From contig NZ_JAPZSV010000003.1 of the NCBI RefSeq assembly GCF_027532185.1, forward strand, positions 966,507 through 1,030,506: a DNA stretch of 64,000 nucleotides, read 5' to 3'. Source of the stretch: Hylemonella sp. (GTDB lineage Bacteria > Pseudomonadota > Gammaproteobacteria > Burkholderiales > Burkholderiaceae_C). Made by a program: the position numbers and the translations under genes. Every line of letters begins with the position of its first letter. Within the stretch, counting starts at the first letter, position 1. Below are positions 55,555 to 64,000 of the stretch, in pieces. The notes under the pieces were generated by a model that was not told where the DNA came from, did no database searches, and saw only the letters and a list, made by a program, of their open reading frames with translations.

Positions 55555-57690
55555 TCAGGCGGCGAGACGCGAGAGATCCGCCACGCGGTTCATCGCGTCA
55601 TGCAGACTCTTGAGCAAACCCAGGCGGTTGGCACGCAGCGCCGCGTCCTCGGCATTGACCATCACGCCGTCGAAGAAAGCGTCCACCGGCGCCTTGAGCA
55701 CGGCCAGCTCCCGCAGCGAAGCCGCGTACTCGCCATTGGCGTAGAGCTTGTCAGCCAGCGGCTGCACGCTTTGCAGCGCACCGTGCAAGGCCTGCTCGGC
55801 GCGCTCCTGGAGTCGCTGGGTGTCGACCTTGGCTTCCACCGCGCCCTCAGCTTTCTTGAGGATGTTGCTGATGCGCTTGTTGGCCGCGGCCAGGGCGGCA
55901 GCTTCGGGCAGCGCGGCAAAGGCGCGCACGGCCGTCAGGCGGTGTGCCACTTCGCCCAGGCGCTGCGGACGCAGGCTGAGTACGGCATCGACTTCCTGCG
56001 CGCTATAGCCCTGCTCGCGCAGGCTGCCGGCGAGGCGGTCGTAGATGAAATCGGTCAGCGCGGGCGTGGCGTCCGTGATCTTGCTGCCGAAGGCAGGCAA
56101 AGCCGCCTGTGTAAGCAGGTCCGACAAGCTCAAGGGCAAGTTCTTTTCGCCCAAGATGCGGATCACGCCCAGTGCATGGCGACGCAGCGCGAAGGGATCC
56201 TTGTCACCGGTCGGTAGATTGCCGATGCCGAACATGCCCACCAGCGTTTCCAGCTTGTCGGCGAGGGCCACGACCAGACCCACGGTGTTGCGCGGCAGTT
56301 CGTCGCCCGCGAAACGCGGCTTGTAATGGTCTTCGATGGCGTTGGCGATCTCTTCGCCCAGGCCATCGTGGCGCGCGTAATAGCCGCCCATGATGCCTTG
56401 CAGCTCGGGGAACTCGCCCACCATGTCGGTCAGCAGATCGGTCTTGGCCAGCTCGGCAGCGCGCTGAGCGCTCGCCACCAGCTTCGGGTCCAGCGCGTTC
56501 GCAATCTTGCTGGCGATCTCGTATACGCGCTTCATGCGCTCGCCCTGAGTCCCGAGCTTGTTGTGATAGACCACCTTGCCCAGGCCTTCGACACGAGACA
56601 GCAGCGTCTTCTTGCGGTCCTGATCAAAGAAGAACTTGGCATCAGCCAGACGCGGGCGCACCACGCGTTCGTTGCCGCCGATCACGGCGCTCGCATCGGC
56701 CGGACTGATGTTGCTGACGACCAGGAACTTGTTCGTGAGCTTGCCCGCGGCGTCGAGCAGGGGGAAGTACTTCTGGTTGGCCTTCATCGTGAGGATCAGG
56801 CATTCCTGAGGCACGGCCAGGAACTCCTTTTCAAACTCACAGATCAGCACATTGGGGCGCTCGACCAGGGCCGTGACTTCGTCGAGCAGGGCCTCGTCCT
56901 CGATGGCGCGTGCACCGCCGCCGACCTTGGCAGCCGCAGCAGCGAGCTGGCGCACGATCTCGGCGCGGCGCTCGGCGAAGGATGCGATGACGGCGCCGTC
57001 TTCACGCAGGGTGGCGGCATAGCTGTCGGCGTCCTTGAGCACGACCACGTCCTTCTTCGCCTCGAAGCGGTGGCCATGGGTGGTGTGACCGGCCTTCAGA
57101 CCCAAGGCCTTGACCGGCACCACAGTGCTGCCATGCAGGGCCACGAGGCCGTGTGCCGGGCGCACGAAGTTCACGCTGCTCCAGCCGGGCAGTTCGCAAT
57201 CGGTCTCGAGCTGGTAACTCATGACCTTGGGGATGGGCAGCTTGGCGATCGCTTCGTCCAGTGCTTTCTGCAGGCCGGCTTCGAGTGTGGCGCCTGGCAC
57301 CACGCTGTCGTAGTACAGGGCCTCAGCCTTGCCGTCGGGTGCGCGCTTGAGCGCCGCTACGGCCTGCGCCGGATTGGATACATCGGCACCCAGGGCCGTC
57401 AGCTTCTTGATCAGGGCCGGGGTGGCCTGACCCGCTGCATCCAGACCCACATTCACGGGCATGAGTTTCTGTTGCACGGCCTTGTCGGCGGCCTTGAGGG
57501 CCACCTGCGTGATGTGCGCCCCCAGACGGCGCGGCGAGGCGTAGGGTGTCACGGCGGAAGCCGCCGAAGCCAGGCCCTGGGCCTTGAGCTGATCAGCCAG
57601 CACGGCGGCAAACGCTTCACCCAGTTTCTTGAGCGCCTTGGGCGGCAGCTCTTCGACAAACAGTTCGACGAGAAGGTTGTTCATGCTCAT
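55555..57690 (-). CDS. glyS: Glycyl-tRNA synthetase beta subunit
   Basis: Predicted 711 residues, normal length for the alpha2beta2 enzyme. LLVELFVEELPPKAL at the N terminus, SPRRLGAHITQV, CLILTMKANQKYFPLLDA, DRKKTLLSRVEGLGKVVYHNKLGTQGERM and the C-terminal anticodon-binding DALR-like domain (MVNAEDAALRANRLGLLKSL) are typical. It starts 4 bases after glyQ. Second Met at 57684 is an alternative start. Confidence 0.97.
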   Translation of the reverse strand: MSMNNLLVELFVEELPPKALKKLGEAFAAVLADQLKAQGLASAASAVTPYASPRRLGAHITQVALKAADKAVQQKLMPVNVGLDAAGQATPALIKKLTALGADVSNPAQAVAALKRAPDGKAEALYYDSVVPGATLEAGLQKALDEAIAKLPIPKVMSYQLETDCELPGWSSVNFVRPAHGLVALHGSTVVPVKALGLKAGHTTHGHRFEAKKDVVVLKDADSYAATLREDGAVIASFAERRAEIVRQLAAAAAKVGGGARAIEDEALLDEVTALVERPNVLICEFEKEFLAVPQECLILTMKANQKYFPLLDAAGKLTNKFLVVSNISPADASAVIGGNERVVRPRLADAKFFFDQDRKKTLLSRVEGLGKVVYHNKLGTQGERMKRVYEIASKIANALDPKLVASAQRAAELAKTDLLTDMVGEFPELQGIMGGYYARHDGLGEEIANAIEDHYKPRFAGDELPRNTVGLVVALADKLETLVGMFGIGNLPTGDKDPFALRRHALGVIRILGEKNLPLSLSDLLTQAALPAFGSKITDATPALTDFIYDRLAGSLREQGYSAQEVDAVLSLRPQRLGEVAHRLTAVRAFAALPEAAALAAANKRISNILKKAEGAVEAKVDTQRLQERAEQALHGALQSVQPLADKLYANGEYAASLRELAVLKAPVDAFFDGVMVNAEDAALRANRLGLLKSLHDAMNRVADLSRLAA

Positions 57691-57694
57691 GGTC

Positions 57695-58612
57695 TCAGGC
57701 GGCTTTCTTCTCGCTCATCTTGTCGATCTGCGCCACCCACTCGCGTGGCGCCATGGGGAAGCCCAGACGCTCGCGGCTCTCGTAGTAGCTCTGCGCAACG
57801 CTGCGCGCGAGGTTGCGGATGCGGCCGATGTAGGCGGCGCGTTCAGTCACCGAGATGGCGCCGCGCGCGTCCAGCAGGTTGAAGCTGTGCGCGCACTTGA
57901 GCACTTGCTCGTAGGCGGGCAGGGCCAGCTGCTGTTCCATCAGGTGCTTGGCCTGCTTCTCATGCGCGGTGAAGGCCGTGAACAGGAAGTCGGCGTCGCT
58001 GTGCTCGAAGTTGTAGGCCGACTGTTCTTTTTCGTTCTGCAGGTAGACGTCGCCGTAGCTCATGGTGTCGGTCCACTTGAGCTTGTAGACGTTGTCCACG
58101 CCCTGCAGGTACATGGCCAGGCGCTCCAGGCCATAGGTGATCTCGCCGGTGATGGGCTTGCAGTCGATGCCACCGACCTGCTGGAAGTAGGTGAACTGCG
58201 TCACCTCCATGCCGTTGAGCCAGACCTCCCAGCCCAGGCCCCAGGCGCCGAGTGTGGGGTTCTCCCAGTCGTCTTCCACAAAACGGATGTCGTTCTTCTT
58301 GAGGTCGAAGCCCAGGGCTTCGAGCGAGCCCAGGTAAAGCTCGAGGATGTTGCTCGGCGCAGGCTTGAGCACGACCTGGTACTGGTAGTAGTGCTGCAGG
58401 CGGTTGGGGTTCTCGCCGTAGCGGCCGTCCTTGGGGCGGCGGCTGGGCTGCACATAGGCGGCCTTCCAGGGCTCGGGGCCGAGCGCGCGCAGGAAGGTGG
58501 CCGTGTGCGAGGTGCCGGCGCCGACTTCCATGTCATAGGGCTGCAAGAGCGCGCAGCCCTGGGCGTCCCAGTAGGCCTGCAGTTTCAGGATGATTTGTTG
58601 GAAGGTCAGCAT
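57695..58612 (-). CDS. glyQ: Glycyl-tRNA synthetase alpha subunit
   Basis: Predicted 305 residues. [72 protein letters not shown] and [22 protein letters not shown] identify the class II catalytic subunit. Together with glyS it charges tRNA-Gly. The ATG at 58612 starts the conserved MLTFQQII. A longer in-frame extension upstream is out of family and overlaps lnt on the same strand region, so it was rejected. Confidence 0.98.
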   Translation of the reverse strand: MLTFQQIILKLQAYWDAQGCALLQPYDMEVGAGTSHTATFLRALGPEPWKAAYVQPSRRPKDGRYGENPNRLQHYYQYQVVLKPAPSNILELYLGSLEALGFDLKKNDIRFVEDDWENPTLGAWGLGWEVWLNGMEVTQFTYFQQVGGIDCKPITGEITYGLERLAMYLQGVDNVYKLKWTDTMSYGDVYLQNEKEQSAYNFEHSDADFLFTAFTAHEKQAKHLMEQQLALPAYEQVLKCAHSFNLLDARGAISVTERAAYIGRIRNLARSVAQSYYESRERLGFPMAPREWVAQIDKMSEKKAA

Positions 58613-58725
58613 CTTGGGCAGGCGCAGGCGGGCGGATCGCGCGCCGCTGCGCAGTGGGGGCGGTTTCCCGCGTGAACCCGCGATTTTACGGGGCTTCGGG
58701 GCCTTTTCGCCCCGGGTCTGGCGGC

Positions 58726-60240
58726 TCAGCGGCGCTTGCGCCCGATGGCCCAGGCCAACACAGCCAGGCTCAGCGCCCAGAACGGCCACAGACCGGTGTG
58801 CGCCACCCAGCGTGCATAAGGCGTGAGGCCGGCCCGCCCCTCCACCTCGACCTCCAGCACGCCGCGGGTGTGGCGCGGCAGCTCGGCCACCACCTGCCCC
58901 CGGTGATCGATCAGGGCGGTGGCACCGGTGTTGGTGGCGCGCACGAAGGGGCGCTCGAACTCCAGCGCCCGCATGCGCGAGATCTGCAGGTGTTGGTCGA
59001 TGGCCACGGTATTGCCGAACCAGGCGATGTTGCTGAGGTTGACGAAAACGGTGGGGGCCTGGGCCGGGTCCCTGAAGCGCGCGCCCAGCTCTTCGCCGAA
59101 CAGGTCCTCGTAGCAGATGTTGGGAGCCAGACGCTGACCTTGCCACTGGAAAGAGGGCTGGCCCACATCACCACGACTGAAATCCCCCAGGGGGATGTTC
59201 ATCATGGCGGTGAACCACTTGAAGCCCCAGGGAATGAATTCGCCAAATGGCACCAGGTGATGCTTGTCGTAGCGCCAGGGCTCGCGTCCCGGCGCCAGGC
59301 CCACAGCTGCGTTGCTGTAGCCCTCGGCCAGACTACCCAGGGGCAGGCCGATCAGGGCCGCCTGTTCACCGGCCGCATAGCGTTGACGCAGCGCCGCCCA
59401 ATAGCCCTCGGGCAGCTGGCGCAGCAGTAGGGGCAAGGCAGTCTCCGGCGCGACCACCAGCGGGGCCTGGTTGTCCAGCAGCTGCTCGCCGTACCAGCGC
59501 AGGGCCAGGGGTACACCGCTACCGGGCTGGAACTTCTCGTCCTGCGGGATGTTGCCCTGAAGCAGGGCCACCCTCAGCGTTCCGGTGGACCTTGTGGTCT
59601 GCGGCTGCCCCATCTGGTGCACCGAAGGCAGCACCATCACGGTGAGAACGGCGATGCGCTGCCAGTGGCCGCAGGCCCAGATCTGCGGCACTGTCATGGC
59701 CAGCCAGGCAGCGATGGCCGTGATGCCGTAAACGCCGAGCCAGGGCGCATAGCCGGCCAGCGGCCCTTCCACATGCGCATAGCCGCTGCCGCCCCAGCCG
59801 AAACCCGTGAACCAGATGCCGCGCGCCAGTTCGGCCAGCAGCCAGAGCGCGGCAAACAACAGGGCCCGCAGCGCGCGCGCATCGGGCGCGTATCGCCGGT
59901 ACAGTGCGCAGGCCGCGGCATAGTACAGCGCCAAAGCGCCCGCCAGGGCGAACACGGCGAACACGGCCAGCGGCGCCGGCAGGCCGCCGTAGGTGTGCAT
60001 GGAGATGTAGAGCCACCAGAAGGTGCCCGCAAGCCAGGCCGTTGCAAACAGCCAGCCGGCCACAGCGGCCTGCTTCCAGTGTCTGCTGCGCTCGACGCCC
60101 CAGGCCAGCAGGGCCAGGGCCAGCAGCTGCAGGCCCCAGTAAGGCTGCCCATCCCAGGGGGAGCCCATCGAACAGGCTTGGGCGAGGCCGGCGAGGAGGC
60201 TCAGGCCCCAGGCGCCGGCACGCGCCCGGCTTTCAGCCAT
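58726..60240 (-). CDS. lnt: Apolipoprotein N-acyltransferase
   Basis: Predicted 504 residues: about six N-terminal membrane helices, then a nitrilase domain with the catalytic triad E266 ([10 protein letters not shown]), K326 ([11 protein letters not shown]) and C376 ([13 protein letters not shown]), and a C-terminal helix. It N-acylates lipoproteins in the inner membrane. It overlaps the corC end by 8 bases, the standard corC-lnt pair of proteobacteria. Confidence 0.97.
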   Translation of the reverse strand: MAESRARAGAWGLSLLAGLAQACSMGSPWDGQPYWGLQLLALALLAWGVERSRHWKQAAVAGWLFATAWLAGTFWWLYISMHTYGGLPAPLAVFAVFALAGALALYYAAACALYRRYAPDARALRALLFAALWLLAELARGIWFTGFGWGGSGYAHVEGPLAGYAPWLGVYGITAIAAWLAMTVPQIWACGHWQRIAVLTVMVLPSVHQMGQPQTTRSTGTLRVALLQGNIPQDEKFQPGSGVPLALRWYGEQLLDNQAPLVVAPETALPLLLRQLPEGYWAALRQRYAAGEQAALIGLPLGSLAEGYSNAAVGLAPGREPWRYDKHHLVPFGEFIPWGFKWFTAMMNIPLGDFSRGDVGQPSFQWQGQRLAPNICYEDLFGEELGARFRDPAQAPTVFVNLSNIAWFGNTVAIDQHLQISRMRALEFERPFVRATNTGATALIDHRGQVVAELPRHTRGVLEVEVEGRAGLTPYARWVAHTGLWPFWALSLAVLAWAIGRKRR

Positions 60241-61126
60241 GGAGTCCGGCCTTGCGCGGGGCCACGGGCGAAACCTTGAACCACTTCACCGCGCCGCCCT
60301 TGGTGTGCAGCACCACGAACTTGAGTCCGGCGATCACGTGCTGCTCGCCACGGCGGGGCACGTGCCCCATCTCATGGGCGATCAGTCCACCGATGGTGTC
60401 GAAGCTTTCGTCCGGATCGCTGCCGGTGATGGTGACATCGAAGGCTTCGTTGACACGCTCCACGGGCGCCCGTCCGCTGACGCGGTAGGTCTGGTCGGCC
60501 AGGCCGAAGATGTCGCCCTCGTCTTCGGAGATGTCGAACTCGTCCTCGATCTCGCCGACGATCTGCTCCAGCACATCCTCGATGGTGATCAAGCCGGCCA
60601 CACGGCCGAACTCATCGATCACGATGGCCAGGTGGTTGCGGTTGCCGCGGAACTCGTGCAGCAGGTCGTTGAGACCTTTGCTCTCGGGCACGAAGACGGC
60701 GGGGCGTAGCAGGGCACGGATGTTGAGCTCGGGCGCGCGCTGCAGCTTGAGCAGGTCCTTGGCCATCAGGATGCCGATGATGTTCTCGCGCTCGCCATCA
60801 AAGACCGGGAAGCGCGAGTGGGCCGTGTCGATGACCAGATGCAGCAGCTCGTCGAAGGGCGCGTTGATGTCGACAAGGTCCATGCGGGGAGTCGGGACCA
60901 TGACATCGCCGGCGGTCATGTCGGCCATGCGCAGCACGCCTTCGAGCATGTAGCGCGATTCGGCGCCGATGACCTGGTTGTCTTCGGCTTCGGCCAGGGT
61001 TTCGATCAGTTCGGCCGTGGAGTCCGGTCCAGGGTGGATGAACTCGGCCAGCTTCTTCAGGAAGGTGCGCTTGTCCTCTTTTTCAGGACTTCGCGCAGGA
61101 TGAGGGTCAGGCACTGACGGTTGCAC
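60233..61126 (-). CDS. corC: HlyC/CorC-family protein (CBS pair plus CorC_HlyC domain)
   Basis: Predicted 297 residues. Two CBS domains (MTAGDVMVPTPRMDLVDIN; LHEFRGNRNHLAIVIDEFGRVAGLITIEDVLEQIVGEIEDEFD) are followed by the CorC_HlyC transporter-associated domain (RVSGRAPVERVNEAF...GGLIAHEMGHVPRRGE). Linked to Mg/Co efflux. The start codon is a GTG at 61126 without a good ribosome site, so the N terminus is uncertain. It overlaps lnt by 8 bases. Confidence 0.94.
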   Translation of the reverse strand: MQPSVPDPHPARSPEKEDKRTFLKKLAEFIHPGPDSTAELIETLAEAEDNQVIGAESRYMLEGVLRMADMTAGDVMVPTPRMDLVDINAPFDELLHLVIDTAHSRFPVFDGERENIIGILMAKDLLKLQRAPELNIRALLRPAVFVPESKGLNDLLHEFRGNRNHLAIVIDEFGRVAGLITIEDVLEQIVGEIEDEFDISEDEGDIFGLADQTYRVSGRAPVERVNEAFDVTITGSDPDESFDTIGGLIAHEMGHVPRRGEQHVIAGLKFVVLHTKGGAVKWFKVSPVAPRKAGLHG

Positions 61127-61200
61127 CGGAGGTGCTTTGTTGCGATCCCCATAGGATAGCGGATCGCGTTGACCCGCTCACGGCGGGGCGTTGGCGGCGT

Positions 61201-61917
61201 TCAGGGGGCGGATTTGTGCCGCGCCGCGCGCACGCCGCGGCGCACGTCCTGCAGGCCGGCCAGAAAGTCCCAGAACTGCTTGGCCTGGACCTTGAGCCGG
61301 TAATCCGTCTGGGCCAGCTGCTCCTCGAACATCTCCGTGACCTGGCTTTCGAATGTAGCGGGCGGAAGACGCAAGTAGGCCCTCGCTTCCGACCCGTCGT
61401 ATTCCACTGTGGCACCAGCCTTGCGCGCGATATTGAGCATGGCCTTGTTCTCGCTCAGCGCATGGATGAACATCAGGTAGACGCCCTCGTTGCGGGCGTG
61501 GCGCATGGCGCGCTGAAACAGCTTGCTGCCGTAGCCATGACCACGGACCGAAGGCAGCACCGAGACACCGAACTCGGCACAGGCGTCGTAGCTGCGATCG
61601 ACCGAGTGGGCCAGGTGCGCCATGGCCACCAGCTCCAGGCGACGGTTGTAGATGCCGAAGATGGCGTCGTTCTCGAAGTCCAGGCTGTCGGCATAGGTCT
61701 GGATCTGGGCGTCATTGGCCATGTAGCCAAAACGGAGATAGCGGTCGTGCTCGTCCAGGGCCTGCAGATGGCGCGCAATGCGTCCTCGATGCCGAGCGCC
61801 GAGCCTGCGGATCACAGCCACCCAGGGCGCACGCGCCGTCGCGCTTTGTTCGGCGGGCAGCATGCGCAGCAAATCAGAGCTGCCGCTGTTTTCCTCGCCT
61901 TCGTGATTGGCATCCAT
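61201..61917 (-). CDS. GNAT-family N-acetyltransferase
   Basis: Predicted 238 residues. The GNAT fold is visible in LVAMAHLAHSVDRS, the acetyl-CoA loop SVLPSVRGHGYGSKLFQRA (R/Q-x-x-G-x-G/A) and MFIHALSENKAMLNIARKAGA. The substrate is unknown. The extra C-terminal ~60 residues are helical and lack a known domain. Start at 61917. Confidence 0.85.
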   Translation of the reverse strand: MDANHEGEENSGSSDLLRMLPAEQSATARAPWVAVIRRLGARHRGRIARHLQALDEHDRYLRFGYMANDAQIQTYADSLDFENDAIFGIYNRRLELVAMAHLAHSVDRSYDACAEFGVSVLPSVRGHGYGSKLFQRAMRHARNEGVYLMFIHALSENKAMLNIARKAGATVEYDGSEARAYLRLPPATFESQVTEMFEEQLAQTDYRLKVQAKQFWDFLAGLQDVRRGVRAARHKSAP

Positions 61918-61972
61918 GCTGCGAATGTAAGGTGATTTCTGCCGTTCGCCAAACGCCCGGGGCTGCCCGCGC

Positions 61973-61978
61973 TTGACA
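61973..61978 (+). promoter_or_regulatory. Candidate -35 element upstream of fadD
   Basis: A perfect TTGACA 92 bases before the ATG. The nearest -10-like sequence (TACCTA at 62001) is 22 bases away, too far for a standard sigma-70 promoter, so this is weak. Confidence 0.25.
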
Positions 61979-62069
61979 CACGGGTGACAGTTTCCGGCCC
62001 TACCTAGGACAAGCCCGGTGTCCCGTGCCCCCGAGTCTGGGGTTCAATAGCGCGGTCATGGAGTGATTG

Positions 62070-63755
62070 ATGGAAAAAATCTGGTTGCAAAGCTATCCAC
62101 CCGGCGTCCCGCAGGACATCGATCCGGGTCAGTACAGTTCTCTGGCCCAGCTGCTGGAGGAATCCTTCCGCAAGAATGCCACTCAGCCCTTTTCGGTGTG
62201 CATGGAGCGCTGGATGAGCTATCGCCAGCTGGACGAGCTTTCGGCCGCCCTGGGTGCCTGGCTGCAACGCCTCGGCCTGGAGCCCGACGCGCGCGTGGCC
62301 ATCATGCTGCCCAATGTGCCCCAGTTTGCGGTCACCATGGCAGCCATCCTGCGCGCCGGCTACACCTGCGTGAACGTCAACCCTCTGTACACCGCCCGTG
62401 AGCTGGAGCACCAGCTCAAGGACTCGGGTGCCACGGCCATCGTGGTGCTGGAGAACTTCGCCCACACCTTGGAAGAGGTGATCGAACGCACGCAGGTCAA
62501 GCATGTGGTGCTGACCGCTTTCGGCGATCTGCTCGGTCCCTGGTACGGCCGCTGGCTGACTTTTGCGATCCGGCACCTGGCCAAGATGGTGCCGCCTTTC
62601 AAGCTCCCGTTGACCGACGGGCGCACCGTGACGGCTTTCCGCAAGGCCCTGGGCGAAGGCTCGCACCTGACCCTCAAGCCCTCCCAGGCGAACCTCGACT
62701 CCATCGCCTTCCTGCAGTACACCGGCGGCACCACGGGCCTGAGCAAGGGGGCCGTTCTTACCCATCGCAACATCGTTGCAGCCATCCTGCAGGCCGAAGC
62801 CTGGTTCACGCCGGCACTGGACCGCGTCGGCAATGTGCGTGAGACCAACAGCATTGCGGCCCTGCCCCTGTATCACATCTTCGCGCTCACCCTGTGCTTC
62901 CTGGCCATACGCTGGGGCTCCCACATGACGTTGGTGCCGAATCCGCGTGACATCGGCAAGTTCATCGAGGTGCTCAAGCGTCGGCCGTTCCACATGCTGC
63001 CGGCGGTCAACACCCTCTTCAACGCCCTGCTGCAACACCCGCAGTTCCGCACCGTGGATTTCTCGCACCTCTGCATTTCGCAGGCGGGCGGCATGGCGGC
63101 CTCCGAAGGCACGGCCAAGCACTGGCAGGAGGTCACCGGCTGCGCGATGGTCGAAGGCTGGGGCATGAGCGAGACCTGCGCGATCGGCACCAACAACCCC
63201 GTCACGACGACGAAGTTCAGCGGCACCATAGGCCTGCCCCTGCCGGGGGTGGAGATCGCCATCAAGGACGACGATGGCAAATCGCTGCCGATCGGCGCGT
63301 CGGGCGAGATCTGCATCCGCGGCCCGAACGTGATGACGGGCTACTACCGGCAAGCCGAAGAGACCGCCAAGGCCTTCACCGCCGATGGCTACATGCGCAC
63401 CGGCGACATCGGCATCATGGATGCCCAGGGTTACACCAAGATCGTGGACCGCAAGAAGGACATGATCCTGGTCAGCGGTTTCAACGTCTTCCCGAGCGAG
63501 CTCGAGAATGTCATCTCGCTCTGCGACGGTGTGCTGGAGTGCGCCGTCATCGGCGTGCCCGACGCCAAGCAAGGTGAGGCCATCAAGGTTTATGTGGTCC
63601 GCAGCGACCCGACCCTCAGCGAGGACGATGTGGCCAAGTACTGCGCGCAGAACCTCACAGGCTACAAGCACCCGAAGTACATCGAGTTCCGCGATGAGCT
63701 GCCCAAGTCCAACGTCGGCAAGATCCTGCGCCGGGAGCTGCGCGCCGGCAAGTAG
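62070..63755 (+). CDS. fadD: Long-chain acyl-CoA synthetase
   Basis: Predicted 561 residues. Adenylate-forming motifs: YTGGTTGLSKGAVLTH (A3), GWGMSETCAIGTNN (A5), GYMRTGDIGIMDAQGYTKIVDRKKDMI (A7/A8) and GKILRRELR with the C-terminal catalytic Lys. It activates fatty acids to acyl-CoA. The ATG at 62070 follows GGAG 7 bases upstream; the preceding TTG is not needed. No leucine-type palindrome is upstream. Confidence 0.95.
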   Translation: MEKIWLQSYPPGVPQDIDPGQYSSLAQLLEESFRKNATQPFSVCMERWMSYRQLDELSAALGAWLQRLGLEPDARVAIMLPNVPQFAVTMAAILRAGYTCVNVNPLYTARELEHQLKDSGATAIVVLENFAHTLEEVIERTQVKHVVLTAFGDLLGPWYGRWLTFAIRHLAKMVPPFKLPLTDGRTVTAFRKALGEGSHLTLKPSQANLDSIAFLQYTGGTTGLSKGAVLTHRNIVAAILQAEAWFTPALDRVGNVRETNSIAALPLYHIFALTLCFLAIRWGSHMTLVPNPRDIGKFIEVLKRRPFHMLPAVNTLFNALLQHPQFRTVDFSHLCISQAGGMAASEGTAKHWQEVTGCAMVEGWGMSETCAIGTNNPVTTTKFSGTIGLPLPGVEIAIKDDDGKSLPIGASGEICIRGPNVMTGYYRQAEETAKAFTADGYMRTGDIGIMDAQGYTKIVDRKKDMILVSGFNVFPSELENVISLCDGVLECAVIGVPDAKQGEAIKVYVVRSDPTLSEDDVAKYCAQNLTGYKHPKYIEFRDELPKSNVGKILRRELRAGK

Positions 63756-63862
63756 CCTGCAACAAGCCTGGGAGGTGCTGAGATCTCCCCTGAACGACCG
63801 CGCCTATCGGCTGGGCAAGCTTTGCTGAACGACAGCTCATCGCAGTTCCTGGAGCACAAATA

Positions 63863-63892
63863 AAAACGCCCCGTCGAATGACGGGGCGTTTT
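63863..63892 (-). terminator. Rho-independent terminator of the rRNA operon (bidirectional)
   Basis: AAAACGCCCCGTC and GACGGGGCGTTTT form a 13-base-pair stem with loop GAAT/ATTC. On the minus strand TTTTT follows, directly after the 5S rRNA. On the plus strand it can also end fadD transcription. Confidence 0.9.
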
Positions 63893-63902
63893 CTGCTGTA
63901 AG

Positions 63903-64000
63903 AGCCTGACGATGACCTACTTTCACACGGGAACCCGCACTATCATCGGCGCTGAGGCGTTTCACTGTCCTGTTCGGGATGGGAAGGAGTGGGACCACCT
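63903..64000 (-). rRNA. rrf: 5S ribosomal RNA, 3' part
   Basis: On the minus strand the sequence reads GGTGGTCCCACTCCTTCCCA, CCCGAACAGGACAGTGAAAC, GCGCCGATGATAGTG and ends TCGTCAGGCTCT. These are the conserved beta-proteobacterial 5S rRNA blocks. About 20 bases of the 5' end are beyond the window edge. The rRNA operon therefore lies to the right and ends at the terminator just described. Confidence 0.95.

Noticed and set aside
63756..63860. A small gene between fadD and the rRNA terminator
   Set aside because: Only a short frame without ribosome site or motif; the stretch is ordinary spacer before the bidirectional terminator.

Overview
The window is about 64 kb of GC-rich chromosome from a betaproteobacterium, most likely a Burkholderiales/Comamonadaceae member. 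The evidence is an S-adenosylhomocysteine riboswitch in front of ahcY, a beta-type 5S rRNA, several Burkholderiales-type gene groupings and uniformly high GC3. It is a housekeeping and catabolic region. I found no insertion sequence, prophage, integron, CRISPR array or tRNA gene.

Layout. 1-2820 (minus): methyl-cycle operon ahcY-tlyA-metF behind a promoter and SAH riboswitch. 2853-8811: nitronate monooxygenase, prfC (plus), a secreted Cys-rich unknown, an alpha/beta hydrolase, a HAD phosphatase (plus) and a DUF4399 protein. 8929-11643: a membrane-anchored fusion of NodB deacetylase, caspase-like peptidase, EF-hand loop and TPRs. 11854-17589: a double-length UvrA-like protein with four ABC cassettes. 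17722-20043 (plus): two tandem, closely related periplasmic binding proteins without a permease. 20065-21965: a 49-residue membrane protein and an MHS-type MFS transporter. 22147-32386 (minus): ten closely packed genes, mccB-dinB-bioA-bioF-bioD-mccA-ghrA-mvaB-DUF1289-isomerase. 32554-34722 (plus): a PAS/GGDEF/EAL protein. 34725-38045 (minus): HAD, YchJ, rhodanese, acyl-CoA dehydrogenase and SDR. 38137-40938: chemoreceptor and thiolase. 41025-43142: thiC with its TPP riboswitch. 43191-49372 (minus): liuR-liuA-LTA-synthase-like-can-aceK. 49484-51772 (plus): MBL-fold protein and HPP-CBS membrane protein. 51784-61917 (minus): MgtC-like, YgjP-like peptidase, plsC, gmhB, glyS, glyQ, corC-lnt and a GNAT. 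62070-63755 (plus): fadD. The window ends inside a 5S rRNA gene read from the minus strand.

The main theme is leucine catabolism. LiuR, isovaleryl-CoA dehydrogenase, both methylcrotonyl-CoA carboxylase subunits, HMG-CoA lyase and an acetoacetyl-CoA-type thiolase are all present. Three near-identical 24-nt palindromes sit directly upstream of mccB, the acyl-CoA dehydrogenase and the liuR/MBL divergent pair, so I read them as LiuR operators. The gene packing suggests that biotin synthesis (cofactor of the carboxylase), carbonic anhydrase (bicarbonate supply), AceK (glyoxylate-branch control) and possibly a cyclic-di-GMP enzyme are wired into the same regulon. That extension is inference.

Gene functions were assigned by reading motifs, without database searches. 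Gaps between genes are all below 300 bases. The largest, 42924-43190, holds the TPP riboswitch. I see nothing convincing in 53029-53254.
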